A stretch of DNA of 64,000 bases from Streptomyces sp. ASQP_92 (GTDB taxonomy: Bacteria; Actinomycetota; Actinomycetes; Streptomycetales; Streptomycetaceae): positions 62,001 to 126,000 of the forward strand of contig NZ_JAODUA010000007.1 in NCBI RefSeq assembly GCF_025399895.1, in the 5' to 3' direction. Position numbers and translations under genes: made by a program. Shown in pieces: positions 24,369 through 32,335 of this stretch. The notes beneath the pieces are model-generated. The model had not been told where the DNA came from. It searched no databases and worked only from the letters and a program-made list of their open reading frames with translations. Every line of letters starts with the position of its first letter. Position 1 is the stretch's first letter.

Positions 24369-25222
24369 CGCCGCCGCCCGTGGACGAAGAACACCCGGCG
24401 CACGTCCTTGACGGAACGCTCCGGTACGGGGTCGGGCCAGCGGCCGAAGTCGGCGCCGGGCTCGCCGGGCTGGACGGCGGCGACGTCGAATCCGTACGCG
24501 TCGAAGAGCGCTTCGGGCTCGTCGCTGCCGAACAGCCAGGGGCAGCCCCAGTTCGCGAACACGTCGAGCAGGCCGCGCATCTGAGGGAGCGTCAGCGCGG
24601 CCGCGTTCACGAGGTCGGCCGCTATGCGGCTGCCGGGCGCGGAGATCGCGGCGACGCGCTCCAGCATGCGGCGCGTGTCGGGTTCGGGGATGTAGTAGAG
24701 CAGCCCTTCCAGGAGCCAGGTCGAGGGCAGCGCCGGGTCGTAGCCGGCGGCGACGAGCCGGTCCTCCCAGTCGTCGGCGGTGAGGTCGACGGCGACGGAG
24801 TGGTGCGCCACGCGGGGGGTGACGCCCTGGAGGCGGTCGGCCTTGAACTCCAGGACGGCGGGCCGGTCGATCTCGAAGTAGCGGATGTGGTCGGGCCATG
24901 TCATCCGGTAGGCACGGGAGTCCATGCCGGAGGGGGCCAGCACGATCTGCGTCATCCGCGGGTCCCGCGCGGCGTCCCGCAGGAAGTCGTCGAAGAACCG
25001 GGTGCGGATGGCGTTGTAGTCGGGGGTGCTGGGCAGCGAACGCGGCCGGTCGGGCGGGAAGGTGGCGGCGCGCACCTCGGCCAGCAGCTCGGGCCCGGCG
25101 TCGCCGCACAGCCGGGCGGCGTACGGGTCCTCGTAGAGCCGGTCCGCGCGCTGGGTCTCGGCGCCCCGCAGTGCCGCGGTGAGCAGGGCGGTCCGCTCCA
25201 CCGGGTTGAGCAGTTCGGTCAT
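24365..25222 (-). CDS. SAM-dependent methyltransferase, LCM/PPM family
   Basis: A 285-aa member of the leucine-carboxyl-methyltransferase-like family common in actinobacteria: MTELLNPVERTALLTAALRG, YNAIRTRFFDDFL, QIVLAPSGMDSRAYRM with the SAM site, and YFEIDRPAVLEFK. These enzymes often methylate carboxylates or hydroxyls in secondary metabolism. AAGGAG precedes ATG 25222. The 113-bp gap to the GH3 gene is the only sizeable spacer in this operon and could hold a secondary promoter. Confidence 0.85.
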   Translation of the reverse strand: MTELLNPVERTALLTAALRGAETQRADRLYEDPYAARLCGDAGPELLAEVRAATFPPDRPRSLPSTPDYNAIRTRFFDDFLRDAARDPRMTQIVLAPSGMDSRAYRMTWPDHIRYFEIDRPAVLEFKADRLQGVTPRVAHHSVAVDLTADDWEDRLVAAGYDPALPSTWLLEGLLYYIPEPDTRRMLERVAAISAPGSRIAADLVNAAALTLPQMRGLLDVFANWGCPWLFGSDEPEALFDAYGFDVAAVQPGEPGADFGRWPDPVPERSVKDVRRVFFVHGRRR

Positions 25223-25335
25223 CGGGGCTCTCCTTGTGCGTGGGTGATCGGCGTGTTCGGGGGTGGGAACGGGCGCGGGCCGGGGCACCTGGACGCCCAA
25301 CCGGCCGGTGGGGGGCGGCTGTTGGGGCGGGTGGG

Positions 25336-27066
25336 TCAGGCGGTTCCCGTCAGGCGGTGCCAGAGCGTGGTGTCCTGCCGGAACAGGCGGTCCTTGACCT
25401 GGGTGGGGCGGATGCCGGTGGCGACCGCGGCGTGCCAGTCGCGCTGGAAGGCGTCCCGGTCCAGGAGGCGCAGGGTGGGGGCCGCCAGGCGGTGGTCGGT
25501 GCGGGCCCGGGCGTAGTCGGCGGACTCCCGCGCGAGGGCCGCGTCCACCAGGGAGGTGAAGCGGTCCGCCTCGGCCCGCTGCCAGGGGGATCGCGGGGCG
25601 ACGGCGAAGACGTAGTGCGGGGCGCTCTCGCGGGAGGTGCGCTCGGTGCGGCAGGCGATGTTGACGAGGCCGAGACCGGTGGCGTCCAGTGCGGTGCGTA
25701 CGGCCCGGATCACCTGGGATTCGCGCAGCCGCTCCCCCACCGCGTCGGACCGGTTGGCGCGGCCCGCGTAGGCGACCCGGGGCACGCCGCCGGGCATGTC
25801 CACGACCCGTACGACATCGCCCACGGCGTAGCGGTAGAGACCTCCGACATGGCTGAAGATCACGTGGTATTCGCGTCCCGCCTCCAGTTCGTGGGGCAGC
25901 AGCGTCTCGGCGTCGGGGGTGAGGTCGGCGTCGGCGTCCACGAACTCGTACACGGAGGCGGTGACGACCAGGCTGCCCGCCGAGCCGTGCCGGTCCAGCG
26001 GCACCCCGACCGGCCCCTCGGAGGCGGCGACCGGCGCCGGCAGTGCGGCGACGCCGGAGCCGAAGCGCTCGCACAGCGAGGGCAGATAGAGGGAGGCGAC
26101 GCCGGTGGTCCAGCCGAACAGGGCGCTCATCCGCGGCCACACCTGGGCCGGGGTCACCGTCCCGAAGTAGTCGGCGAGCCGCGCCAGTTCGGCGGCGCGT
26201 GCCGGGTCCGGACTTCCATGGGGCACACCATTCAGGGTTCCGTCCCGCACCTCTTTGACGATCCGTTCCCACCACAGGCCGAGCTGGTACGGCACGGCCG
26301 CGATCATGGCCGGATTAATGCCGATGAGGCAGCGCACATCGCTCTGCACGGCAAGCCGCAGCCGCAGATACATCTTCTCCAGGTGGTCGTCGGGAGCGAC
26401 GTCCACGGGGAGGGTGCCCCAGGGCGCGGCGGTGCCGAGTTCGGCGGAGAGCGGCTCGCCGAACTTCCCGCCGAAGTCGACCTGGCTGGCGCCGACATGG
26501 GGCCGGCCGCCGGAGGTGGTGGGCGGGGCGCTCAGCGGGTCGTGCTTGAGGTTGAGAACGGCGTCGGGCCGGCGCATGACATCGGGGTGGTTCTCGATGA
26601 GGGGGGCCCAGGCCGCGTAGTAGAAGGGGAAGAAGGTGGTGCGCATGAAGCGCGGGGTGACCGGGATCTTCTTGTGGGCGCCGGTGCTTCCGCTACTGGT
26701 GAAGTAGACGACGGGCTGATCGGCCGAGAGCAGGTTGGGCTCGCCCGCCGCCATCCGTTCGATGAGCGGGGCATGGGCGGCGTAGTCCTGTACGGGGACG
26801 GCCTTGCGGAAGTCGTCGATGTCACGGATCCGGCCGAAGCCGTGCCGCTTGCCGAACTCGGTGCCGGAGTTGAAGTCGAGCAGGTCACCGAGTACGGCCT
26901 GCTGGTGCCCGCGCAGGTCGCCGAGGGCCTCGGTCAGCCGGGCGCGTTCGGCGAAGACCCGCTCGCGGTAGCGCTCGGCGTGCCCGGGCGCCACCCAACC
27001 GTCCACGGTGGCGCGGGAGTTCACTTCTGGCGAGGGGGGCCGGACGGCCGCGCTGTCGGTGGTCAC
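25336..27066 (-). CDS. GH3-family acyl-acid amido synthetase
   Basis: A 576-aa member of the GH3 auxin-responsive family, related to plant JAR1. It contains the ATP loop YFTSSGSTGAHKKIPVT and the hinge signature GGLYRYAVGDVVRVVDM. GH3 enzymes adenylate a carboxylic acid and transfer the acyl group to an amine, usually an amino acid. Bacterial homologues are mostly uncharacterised. The GTG start overlaps the kinase stop (GTGA). In this cluster it might amidate the thiazoline carboxylate or a chorismate-derived benzoate; that is inference. Confidence 0.85.
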   Translation of the reverse strand: MTTDSAAVRPPSPEVNSRATVDGWVAPGHAERYRERVFAERARLTEALGDLRGHQQAVLGDLLDFNSGTEFGKRHGFGRIRDIDDFRKAVPVQDYAAHAPLIERMAAGEPNLLSADQPVVYFTSSGSTGAHKKIPVTPRFMRTTFFPFYYAAWAPLIENHPDVMRRPDAVLNLKHDPLSAPPTTSGGRPHVGASQVDFGGKFGEPLSAELGTAAPWGTLPVDVAPDDHLEKMYLRLRLAVQSDVRCLIGINPAMIAAVPYQLGLWWERIVKEVRDGTLNGVPHGSPDPARAAELARLADYFGTVTPAQVWPRMSALFGWTTGVASLYLPSLCERFGSGVAALPAPVAASEGPVGVPLDRHGSAGSLVVTASVYEFVDADADLTPDAETLLPHELEAGREYHVIFSHVGGLYRYAVGDVVRVVDMPGGVPRVAYAGRANRSDAVGERLRESQVIRAVRTALDATGLGLVNIACRTERTSRESAPHYVFAVAPRSPWQRAEADRFTSLVDAALARESADYARARTDHRLAAPTLRLLDRDAFQRDWHAAVATGIRPTQVKDRLFRQDTTLWHRLTGTA

Positions 27067-27698
27067 AGGGAGAGCACCTCCACCACGGCTTCGGCGGCCC
27101 TGGCCGCGCTCGGCTGTTCCTCGATGATCGTCACGGGCACGTCCCGCACCTCTTCCAGCATCAGTTTGCGAAGACTCCTCTGGTAGCTCTCGAACCCCAG
27201 CCACTCGGGGCGGTCGCCGAAGTACTCCAGCGGGTTGAGCCGCGCACCCTCACCCGAGCGCGCCCAGGCGGACGCGGGAGAGACGTCGAGGTAGACGACC
27301 ACGCGGGGCTGCGGGAAGGACCGCCACCAGGTGTACATGGGGTTGTGCCGGATCCCGGCCAGCCGGCACTTGGCGAGGATCTTGTAGTAGTAGGAGTCCA
27401 TGAGCAGCGGCACGTCGTCCTGGTGCCGCTCCAGCTCGTCCCTGAGATGCACCACCGCGGTCTGCAGGACGCTGGCCAGGAAGTCGGTGGAGTAGTACGT
27501 GCCCAGGTGCGGCAGGACGTCCTCGACGACGTTGCGGCGCAGCGCGCCGACGAGGGCGTGTCCGGGGCCGACGAGGCCGTGGTCGGTGGACAGGGTGCGC
27601 AGGCCGGGCAGCCGGGCGGCGACCTCGGCCATGACGGAGGACTTGCCCGCGCCGTCCGGACCCAACAGCACGTAAAACGGCCGGAGTTGGTCAGCCAC
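27063..27698 (-). CDS. P-loop kinase, thymidylate-kinase-like
   Basis: A 211-aa NMP-kinase-like protein. It has P-loop LLGPDGAGKSSVMAEV, a LMDSYYYKILAKCRLAG segment in the place of the DR(Y/F) motif of thymidylate kinases, and VVVYLDVSPASAWAR. GTG 27698 is preceded by GGGAGG. The chromosomal tmk is normally in another context, so this is probably a pathway kinase acting on a nucleotide, sugar or other small phosphate acceptor. It is the first full gene of the 18657-27698 operon. Confidence 0.8.
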   Translation of the reverse strand: MADQLRPFYVLLGPDGAGKSSVMAEVAARLPGLRTLSTDHGLVGPGHALVGALRRNVVEDVLPHLGTYYSTDFLASVLQTAVVHLRDELERHQDDVPLLMDSYYYKILAKCRLAGIRHNPMYTWWRSFPQPRVVVYLDVSPASAWARSGEGARLNPLEYFGDRPEWLGFESYQRSLRKLMLEEVRDVPVTIIEEQPSAARAAEAVVEVLSL

Positions 27699-27765
27699 GG
27701 CCGGCCTCCCCCGCCGCGCGTCCGGCGTCGCCGGACGCCTTGCGTATCCGTGGCAGATCGGCCAT
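27691..27765 (-). pseudogene. Remnant 5' end of a phosphomannomutase gene
   Basis: A 24-codon frame begins MADLPRIRKA, against MADLSRIFKA at the start of the intact phosphomannomutase gene at 59761, and then diverges. It ends inside the start of the kinase gene (8-bp overlap). It lies within a block repeated from the phosphomannomutase promoter region. It is therefore either a leftover of a promoter duplication or a short leader peptide coupled to kinase translation. Confidence 0.6.
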
Positions 27766-27857
27766 GCCCTTGCTCCAAGAGGTAGTCGCTCACCGGGGGC
27801 CTCATGACAGCAAGGGCGCGTTCCTTTCACCTACCCCCGAAATACCTCAGGGGGTTG
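27735..27857 (-). repeat. Copy 1 of duplicated promoter/leader block (partner 59731-59853)
   Basis: About 120 bp align almost throughout with 59731-59853 in the same orientation. Shared pieces on the plus strand include GAGGTAGTCGCTCACCGG, CTCATGACAGCAA and CGAAATACCTCA. The block includes the first codons of phosphomannomutase, a short conserved ATG frame, and the SARP-type repeats. Similarity ends abruptly near GGGGTTG. Confidence 0.9.
27832..27848 (-). promoter_or_regulatory. SARP-type direct repeat upstream of kinase operon
   Basis: On the minus strand GAGGTA and GGGGTA are spaced exactly 11 bp start to start, separated by TTTCG. This is the one-turn spacing of SARP binding repeats. The same arrangement occurs at 59828-59844 ahead of the phosphomannomutase operon. 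Confidence 0.6.
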
Positions 27858-28029
27858 CCGGCGCCGCGAACGGCCCGCCCGGCCGTGGCGTGAATGTGCC
27901 CAACGGGCCTGGCAGGCGGGCGAGTCGGGAGTGCGCCGCGCGGCGCATACCGGCCCCTGCGCAGCGCGTTCCGACCGGGGGCCGCGAGCGTGCCGGCCCG
28001 GGGCGGGGCCGCGCGACAATCAACTAAAC

Positions 28030-28057
28030 CAACCAGTTGACTTAAACCAACTGGTTG
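28030..28057. promoter_or_regulatory. TetR-type operator, copy 1, with divergent promoters
   Basis: A perfect inverted repeat has 10-bp arms CAACCAGTTG and CAACTGGTTG and an 8-bp AT-rich spacer ACTTAAAC. It overlaps a rightward promoter (TTGACT 28037, 18 bp, TATTCA 28061) for the MFS gene. It also overlaps a leftward one (TTGGTT, 18 bp, TAGTTG at 28026-28021) pointing at the kinase operon. The near-identical copy at 60869-60896 lies beside the TetR gene. The remainder of the 27858-28248 gap shows nothing further. Confidence 0.8.
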
Positions 28058-28248
28058 ATGTATTCATGGAGCATAGCCAATGCGGCGAGCGGCGCAGCTC
28101 CGCTCCACCCACCGGCGGCGCTGCTTTCTCGGCGCTCCCTGTACGCCCCATGGAACGGGCCGGTGACGAACCCCGGGTGCCCCACGGGCCCGGTTCGCAC
28201 CACGGCCCATCTCTCTCCGTCGACCCCTCGACCCCAGGGATTGCTCCC

Positions 28249-29487
28249 ATGTCGGATTCAGACACCATCCCGGCGCCGCCCAAGCCCGTACCGAGCGCGA
28301 CCGCGCCGGTGCGGCCCGTCCTCTTCCTCGCCATGGCGGTGTGCGCCGGCGCGACGGTCGCGAACGTCTATCTGGCCCAGCCCCTGCTCACCCTGTTCGC
28401 ACACGGCCTCGGCGTGTCCTCGTCCTCGGCGGGCATCGTCGTCACCTGCGCCCAGCTCGGTTACGCCGCCGGCATCCTCTTCCTCGTACCGCTCGGCGAC
28501 ATCCGCAGCCGGCGCCCGCTGCTCACCGTCATGCTGAGCGGCACGGTCCTGGCCCTGCTGATGGCCGCCGCCGCACCCGCCCTCTCCGTCCTGGCCGCGG
28601 CCGCCGCCCTCATCGGCGGCGTCACCGTGATCCCCCAGGTGCTCGTGCCGCTCGCCGCCGAACTCGCACCGCCCGAGCGGCGTGCCTCCGTCGTGGCCAA
28701 TGTGCAGATCGGCCTCATGAGCGGCATCATCGGCTCCCGCGTCATCGGCGGTCTGGTGGGCGAGGCGCTCGGCTGGCGGGCGGTCTATCTGCTCGCCGCC
28801 GTCCTGACCGCCCTGAGCGGTCTCGTCACGCTGGCCCTGCTGCCCCGCGAGGGTGCCCGACAGGCCATGCCGTACGGCAGGCTCCTCGCCTCGCTGCCCG
28901 CGCTGCTGCGCCAGGAACCGGCGCTGCGCCACTCCTGTCTGATGCACGGCGCGCTGTTCGGGGCGTACACCACCACCTGGACCACCCTCGTCTTCGCCCT
29001 CGCCCAGGAGCCGTACCACTACAGCAGCGCGACCGCCGGCCTGTTCGGACTGGTCGGGCTCGCCGGGGCCTTCGTGGCTCCCTGGGCCGGCCGGTACATC
29101 GACCGCAAGGGAGCCGCGCCGATCATCGCGGTGTCCCTGGCGATGACCCTCCTGTCGGCCGGCGCCTACGCGCTCGGCGGCAACACCCTGGTGTTCATGC
29201 TCCTCGCGGTGCTCCTGGCCAATGTGGCCGTGCAGTGGAGCCAGATCGCCAACCAGGCGCGGATCTTCTCCTACCTGCCCGAATCCCGCAGTCGCGCCAA
29301 CACCGTGTACATGGTCGCCGCGTTCCTCAGCGGTGCCATCGCCGCGGCCCTGGCCAGCGCGTGCTTCTCCTGGCACGGCTGGGGCGCCGTCTGCGCCCTC
29401 CAGGCGGTCCTCGCGATCGCCGGGCTCCTCGCGGTGCCCACCATGCGGCGCTACGACGGCCGCGGCGCCGCGAGCGCCACGGCCTGA
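28249..29487 (+). CDS. MFS transporter, copy 1
   Basis: A 412-aa, 12-helix major facilitator protein, probably a drug or product exporter. The signature between helices 2 and 3 is FLVPLGDIRSRRPL; GIIGSRVIGGLVGEALGWRAVY and SQIANQARIFSYLPESRSRANT follow. ATG 28249 was chosen by comparison with the paralogue at 61821, with which it shares most residues throughout. It is followed by a SnoaL-like gene, as in the second cassette, and is controlled by the TetR-type operator upstream. Export of, or self-resistance to, the cluster product is the likely role. Confidence 0.87.
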   Translation: MSDSDTIPAPPKPVPSATAPVRPVLFLAMAVCAGATVANVYLAQPLLTLFAHGLGVSSSSAGIVVTCAQLGYAAGILFLVPLGDIRSRRPLLTVMLSGTVLALLMAAAAPALSVLAAAAALIGGVTVIPQVLVPLAAELAPPERRASVVANVQIGLMSGIIGSRVIGGLVGEALGWRAVYLLAAVLTALSGLVTLALLPREGARQAMPYGRLLASLPALLRQEPALRHSCLMHGALFGAYTTTWTTLVFALAQEPYHYSSATAGLFGLVGLAGAFVAPWAGRYIDRKGAAPIIAVSLAMTLLSAGAYALGGNTLVFMLLAVLLANVAVQWSQIANQARIFSYLPESRSRANTVYMVAAFLSGAIAAALASACFSWHGWGAVCALQAVLAIAGLLAVPTMRRYDGRGAASATA

Positions 29488-29571
29488 CCCGGCCCGCCCT
29501 GCCCCCACACCCCTCTTCCCGACCGAACCACCCTCCGCACGTCCGACCAGAGCGAAAGAGAGAAACAGGCC

Positions 29572-29955
29572 ATGACGTTTCCCGCCATGCCCAAGTCCGT
29601 GCTCCAGTTCTTCAGCGCCTCCCAGAAGGGTGACGCGGACGCCTGGGCCGACGCCTTCGAAGAGGGCGCCGTCTTCCACGACCCGGTCGGCTCCAAGCCC
29701 ATCGAGGGCCGCGAGGCGATCCGCGCGTTCATCAAGTCCGTCATCCCCAACTTCGACCCCTTCCTCGGCCTGACGCCGCTGGAGGTCCACACCGTGGGCA
29801 CGTCGGTCGCCGTCTCCTGGCACGGCGCGGCCGTCGCCAAGAACGGCAAGCCCGTGAACTGGTCGGGCATCAACGTGTACGAGCTCGGCGAGACCGGCCT
29901 CATCCGCGAGGCGAAGGCGTACTTCAACCACGCCGTCTTCGAGGCCCAGCTCTGA
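29572..29955 (+). CDS. SnoaL-like (NTF2-fold) protein, copy 1
   Basis: A 127-aa protein of the SnoaL/NTF2-like superfamily: SASQKGDADAWADAF, FHDPVGSKPIEGREAIRAFI, GKPVNWSGINVYEL. The fold serves as small-molecule isomerase, cyclase, hydrolase or binding protein; the function here is not determined. It is nearly identical in length and sequence to the gene at 63118, and a Tat-exported relative is at 31649. It is cotranscribed with the MFS gene. Confidence 0.85.
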   Translation: MTFPAMPKSVLQFFSASQKGDADAWADAFEEGAVFHDPVGSKPIEGREAIRAFIKSVIPNFDPFLGLTPLEVHTVGTSVAVSWHGAAVAKNGKPVNWSGINVYELGETGLIREAKAYFNHAVFEAQL

Positions 29956-30058
29956 CACCCGGCCGACGGCCCGTCGCGGTCCCCCCACGGCCCGCGCCCG
30001 CCGGTCACCCGGCAGGTGTACGCGCCTGATCCGCCGGCGACGCCCTGAGCACGGCGAA

Positions 30059-30087
30059 GGGACGGATCCGGCCACCGAATCCGTCCC
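30059..30087 (+). terminator. Hairpin between SnoaL copy 1 and the SARP gene
   Basis: GGGACGGAT and ATCCGTCCC form a 9-bp stem around an 11-nt loop, about 100 bp after the SnoaL stop. It is probably a terminator. The rest of the 29956-30290 gap must hold the SARP promoter, but no clear -35/-10 pair stands out. Confidence 0.6.
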
Positions 30088-30290
30088 GTCAGCTCCTGTG
30101 CCGATCTCCACGCGGTTCCCCAGATCGGCGTGTGCCCCCCGGCCACCACCCCCCCCCGGCCGGGGGACACACGCTCGAATCCGGCATGCAATGTTCGCCC
30201 GGGACACTGTGCATCCGCCCTCGGTGTTCGCACCGTCAGCCGGACACCATGGTGCCGCCACGCGCCGCGCAACGGAAGGTACAGACAACC

Positions 30291-31652
30291 GTGTTGAGAA
30301 CGTCTGGGATCCCCCTGATACCCCGCCGGTCCCTCCCGCCGGTCATCTCGGTGAAGCTGCTGGGCCGGTTCGAAGTCCACGACTCCCGTGGCAAACTCGT
30401 GGACATCCGCGGCGACGTCGCCCGCCGCGTACTGGCCCATCTCCTGCTCGCCGCCCCTCATGTCACCCCCAACCACCGTCTGATCGAGGCGGTTTGGGAG
30501 GGCGACGAACCGGAGAGCGCCATCGACCAGATCCGCAAGACCGTTTCCCGCCTGCGCCGCGAACTCCCGGGCGGCAGCGACCTCATCAGGACCGAGCCCG
30601 GCGGCTACCGCATCTTCCTTCCCTCCGAGCAGATCGACCTCGGGCTGTGGCGCGAGGCGATCCAGCGCTCCTCGCTGCTCATCCAGGAGGGCAAGCGCCG
30701 CGAGGCCCTCGAAACCCTGACCCAGGGCCTCGACCTGTGGCGCGGGCGAGCCCTCGCGGGCATGGCGGGCCGTCCCTTCACCGGGGAGGCCGTGGCCCTG
30801 CACGAGGAGCGCAGCTCGGCGCTGGAGACCTGGTGCCGGCTCGGCCTGGAGCACCTGGACACCCGCGCGGTCGTCGCGCGGCTGCGCCGGGAGATCCGCC
30901 TCGATCCGGTCCAGGAGAAGGTCTGGGGCATCCTCATCCGCACCCTCGCGGCGTCGGGCCGCCGCCTGGAGGCGATCGAGGAGTACAACCGGCTGCGCAA
31001 GGTCCTGGCCGGCACCCCCCAGCCGACGCCCTCGAAGGCCCTCCGGGACTTCTACCGCGATCTGAAGGAGACGGTGAGCGGCAGACCCGGCACGCCGTCC
31101 CCGGAATCCGATCCGGGCCGCCCCGCGCCGTCCAGGGGTTCGGTCCACCGCCGGGTCCCGCCGTGGATCCAGGAGCTGCTCCGGGGCCACGAGCCGCTGC
31201 CCGCCTACGTCCTGGACGCGCACTGGAACGTCCTGCACCGCAACCAGGCCATGGAGCGCTGGTTCCCCTGGCTGCGGGCGGAGGGCTCCAACCTGCTGAG
31301 CTGGGCCCTGTTCGCCCCGTCCGCGCGCACCGTCCTGCACGCCTGGGACGAGCACGCGATGGTCTATCTGGGCATCGTCCGCAACGCGTTACGCGAGCGC
31401 CCGGAGGACCCGTTCTTCCGTGCCATCAACGCCGCCACCCACAAGGACCCGACGCTCCGCGAGATGCTGGCCCGCGACGACGTCATCGACGTCTCCTCGC
31501 GATCCGGCCACCATTTCACCCTGAACCTTCCGCAGATCACGCCGGAGCCCATCAACGTGATCTCCCATGCGCTGCGGCCCGAAGGGAACAGGGGTGTACG
31601 CGTCGTCGTACTCACGTCACCGCACATGCCTTCGGAGGAGACCTCAGGATGA
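30291..31652 (+). CDS. SARP regulator fused to an MmyB/MltR-like ligand-binding domain
   Basis: A 453-aa regulator from GTG 30291; alternative ATG starts upstream (30132, 30249) lack family similarity. Residues about 20-105 are the OmpR-like winged helix of SARPs (VKLLGRFEV, AIDQIRKTVSRLRREL). Residues 110-265 are the BTAD helical domain. Residues about 295-440 match the MmyB/MltR-type ligand-binding domain usually found behind XRE HTH domains (LPAYVLDAHWNVLHRN, LLSWALFAP, VRVVVLTSP). It contains an in-frame TTA codon (31389-31391, codon 367), so expression should depend on bldA. The stop overlaps the next ATG (ATGA). Probably a cluster activator that senses a hydrophobic ligand. Confidence 0.87.
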   Translation: MLRTSGIPLIPRRSLPPVISVKLLGRFEVHDSRGKLVDIRGDVARRVLAHLLLAAPHVTPNHRLIEAVWEGDEPESAIDQIRKTVSRLRRELPGGSDLIRTEPGGYRIFLPSEQIDLGLWREAIQRSSLLIQEGKRREALETLTQGLDLWRGRALAGMAGRPFTGEAVALHEERSSALETWCRLGLEHLDTRAVVARLRREIRLDPVQEKVWGILIRTLAASGRRLEAIEEYNRLRKVLAGTPQPTPSKALRDFYRDLKETVSGRPGTPSPESDPGRPAPSRGSVHRRVPPWIQELLRGHEPLPAYVLDAHWNVLHRNQAMERWFPWLRAEGSNLLSWALFAPSARTVLHAWDEHAMVYLGIVRNALRERPEDPFFRAINAATHKDPTLREMLARDDVIDVSSRSGHHFTLNLPQITPEPINVISHALRPEGNRGVRVVVLTSPHMPSEETSG

Positions 31653-32227
31653 CCACCAACGCACCCGACACCCGCCCCGCCCGCCGCCACATACTCGGCA
31701 TGGGTGCCGCGCTGGGGGCGGCCGCCGCCGTCCTCACCGTGCCCGGTGCCCGCGCCGAGGCAGCCGCGCCGAGAAACGCGGCGGATCCGTCCGCGACGTC
31801 CGGTCACGCGCCGGGCATCGCGCTGGAGCAGGGCCACGCGGGCTTTCCCGCCATGCCGCGCGCGGTCCTGGAATTCTTCCTCGCGTCCCAGCGCGCCGAC
31901 GCCGACGCCTGGGCCGCGACGTTCACCCCGCAGGGCGTGTTCCACGACCCGGTGGGCCAGCCGCCGCTGGTGGGCCGCGAGGCCATCAGGAAGCGCATCC
32001 ACTCCATCCTGCCGAGCTTCCGGCCCTTCCTCGGCATCACCCCCAACGAGGCCCATATGACCGCCGACTTCGTGGCGGTCTCCTGGCGCGGCGCGGCGGT
32101 GACCCTCAAGAACCGCCCGGTCAACTGGTCCGGGATCAATATCTTCCAGCTCGACGACAAGGGCCTCATCAAGGAAGCCTGGGCCTATTTCAACTACGCG
32201 GCGTTCAAGGTGCAGCTGGACTCATGA
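31649..32227 (+). CDS. SnoaL-like protein with Tat signal peptide
   Basis: A 192-aa protein. The first about 38 residues form a twin-arginine signal (RPARRHILGMGAALGAAAAV, then ARAEA as likely cleavage site). The mature part is a paralogue of the two cytosolic SnoaL-like proteins of the window (FHDPVGQPPLVGREAIRKRI, NRPVNWSGINIFQL). GGAGGAG precedes the ATG, which overlaps the SARP stop. A folded, exported NTF2-like protein beside an exporter and regulator suggests extracellular binding or conversion of the product. Confidence 0.85.
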   Translation: MTTNAPDTRPARRHILGMGAALGAAAAVLTVPGARAEAAAPRNAADPSATSGHAPGIALEQGHAGFPAMPRAVLEFFLASQRADADAWAATFTPQGVFHDPVGQPPLVGREAIRKRIHSILPSFRPFLGITPNEAHMTADFVAVSWRGAAVTLKNRPVNWSGINIFQLDDKGLIKEAWAYFNYAAFKVQLDS

Positions 32228-32258
32228 ATCCCCTTGTGGGCTATGGGAGTTGAGCCGT

Positions 32259-32320
32259 CGTAGGTCACCGTAAGACCTACGGGTCGAGTGGTTCCGGTCG
32301 GGGGGTCCCGCCGGAACCAC
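32259..32320. terminator. Pair of hairpins between convergent genes
   Basis: CGTAGGTC/GACCTACG (32259-32281) is followed by GTGGTTCCGG/CCGGAACCAC (32288-32320). They lie between the convergent SnoaL-Tat gene and the end of the long minus-strand operon. They are likely bidirectional terminators. Confidence 0.8.
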
Positions 32321-32335
32321 GGCCGTTTCCGGGGT

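Noticed and set aside
25223..25335. Gene or regulatory RNA in the 113-bp gap between the GH3 and methyltransferase genes
   Set aside because: Only C/G-rich spacer with no hairpin, promoter or ORF that could be supported.
27735..28060. Mobile element as cause of the duplicated promoter block
   Set aside because: No transposase, terminal inverted repeats or target-site duplication is visible at either copy.
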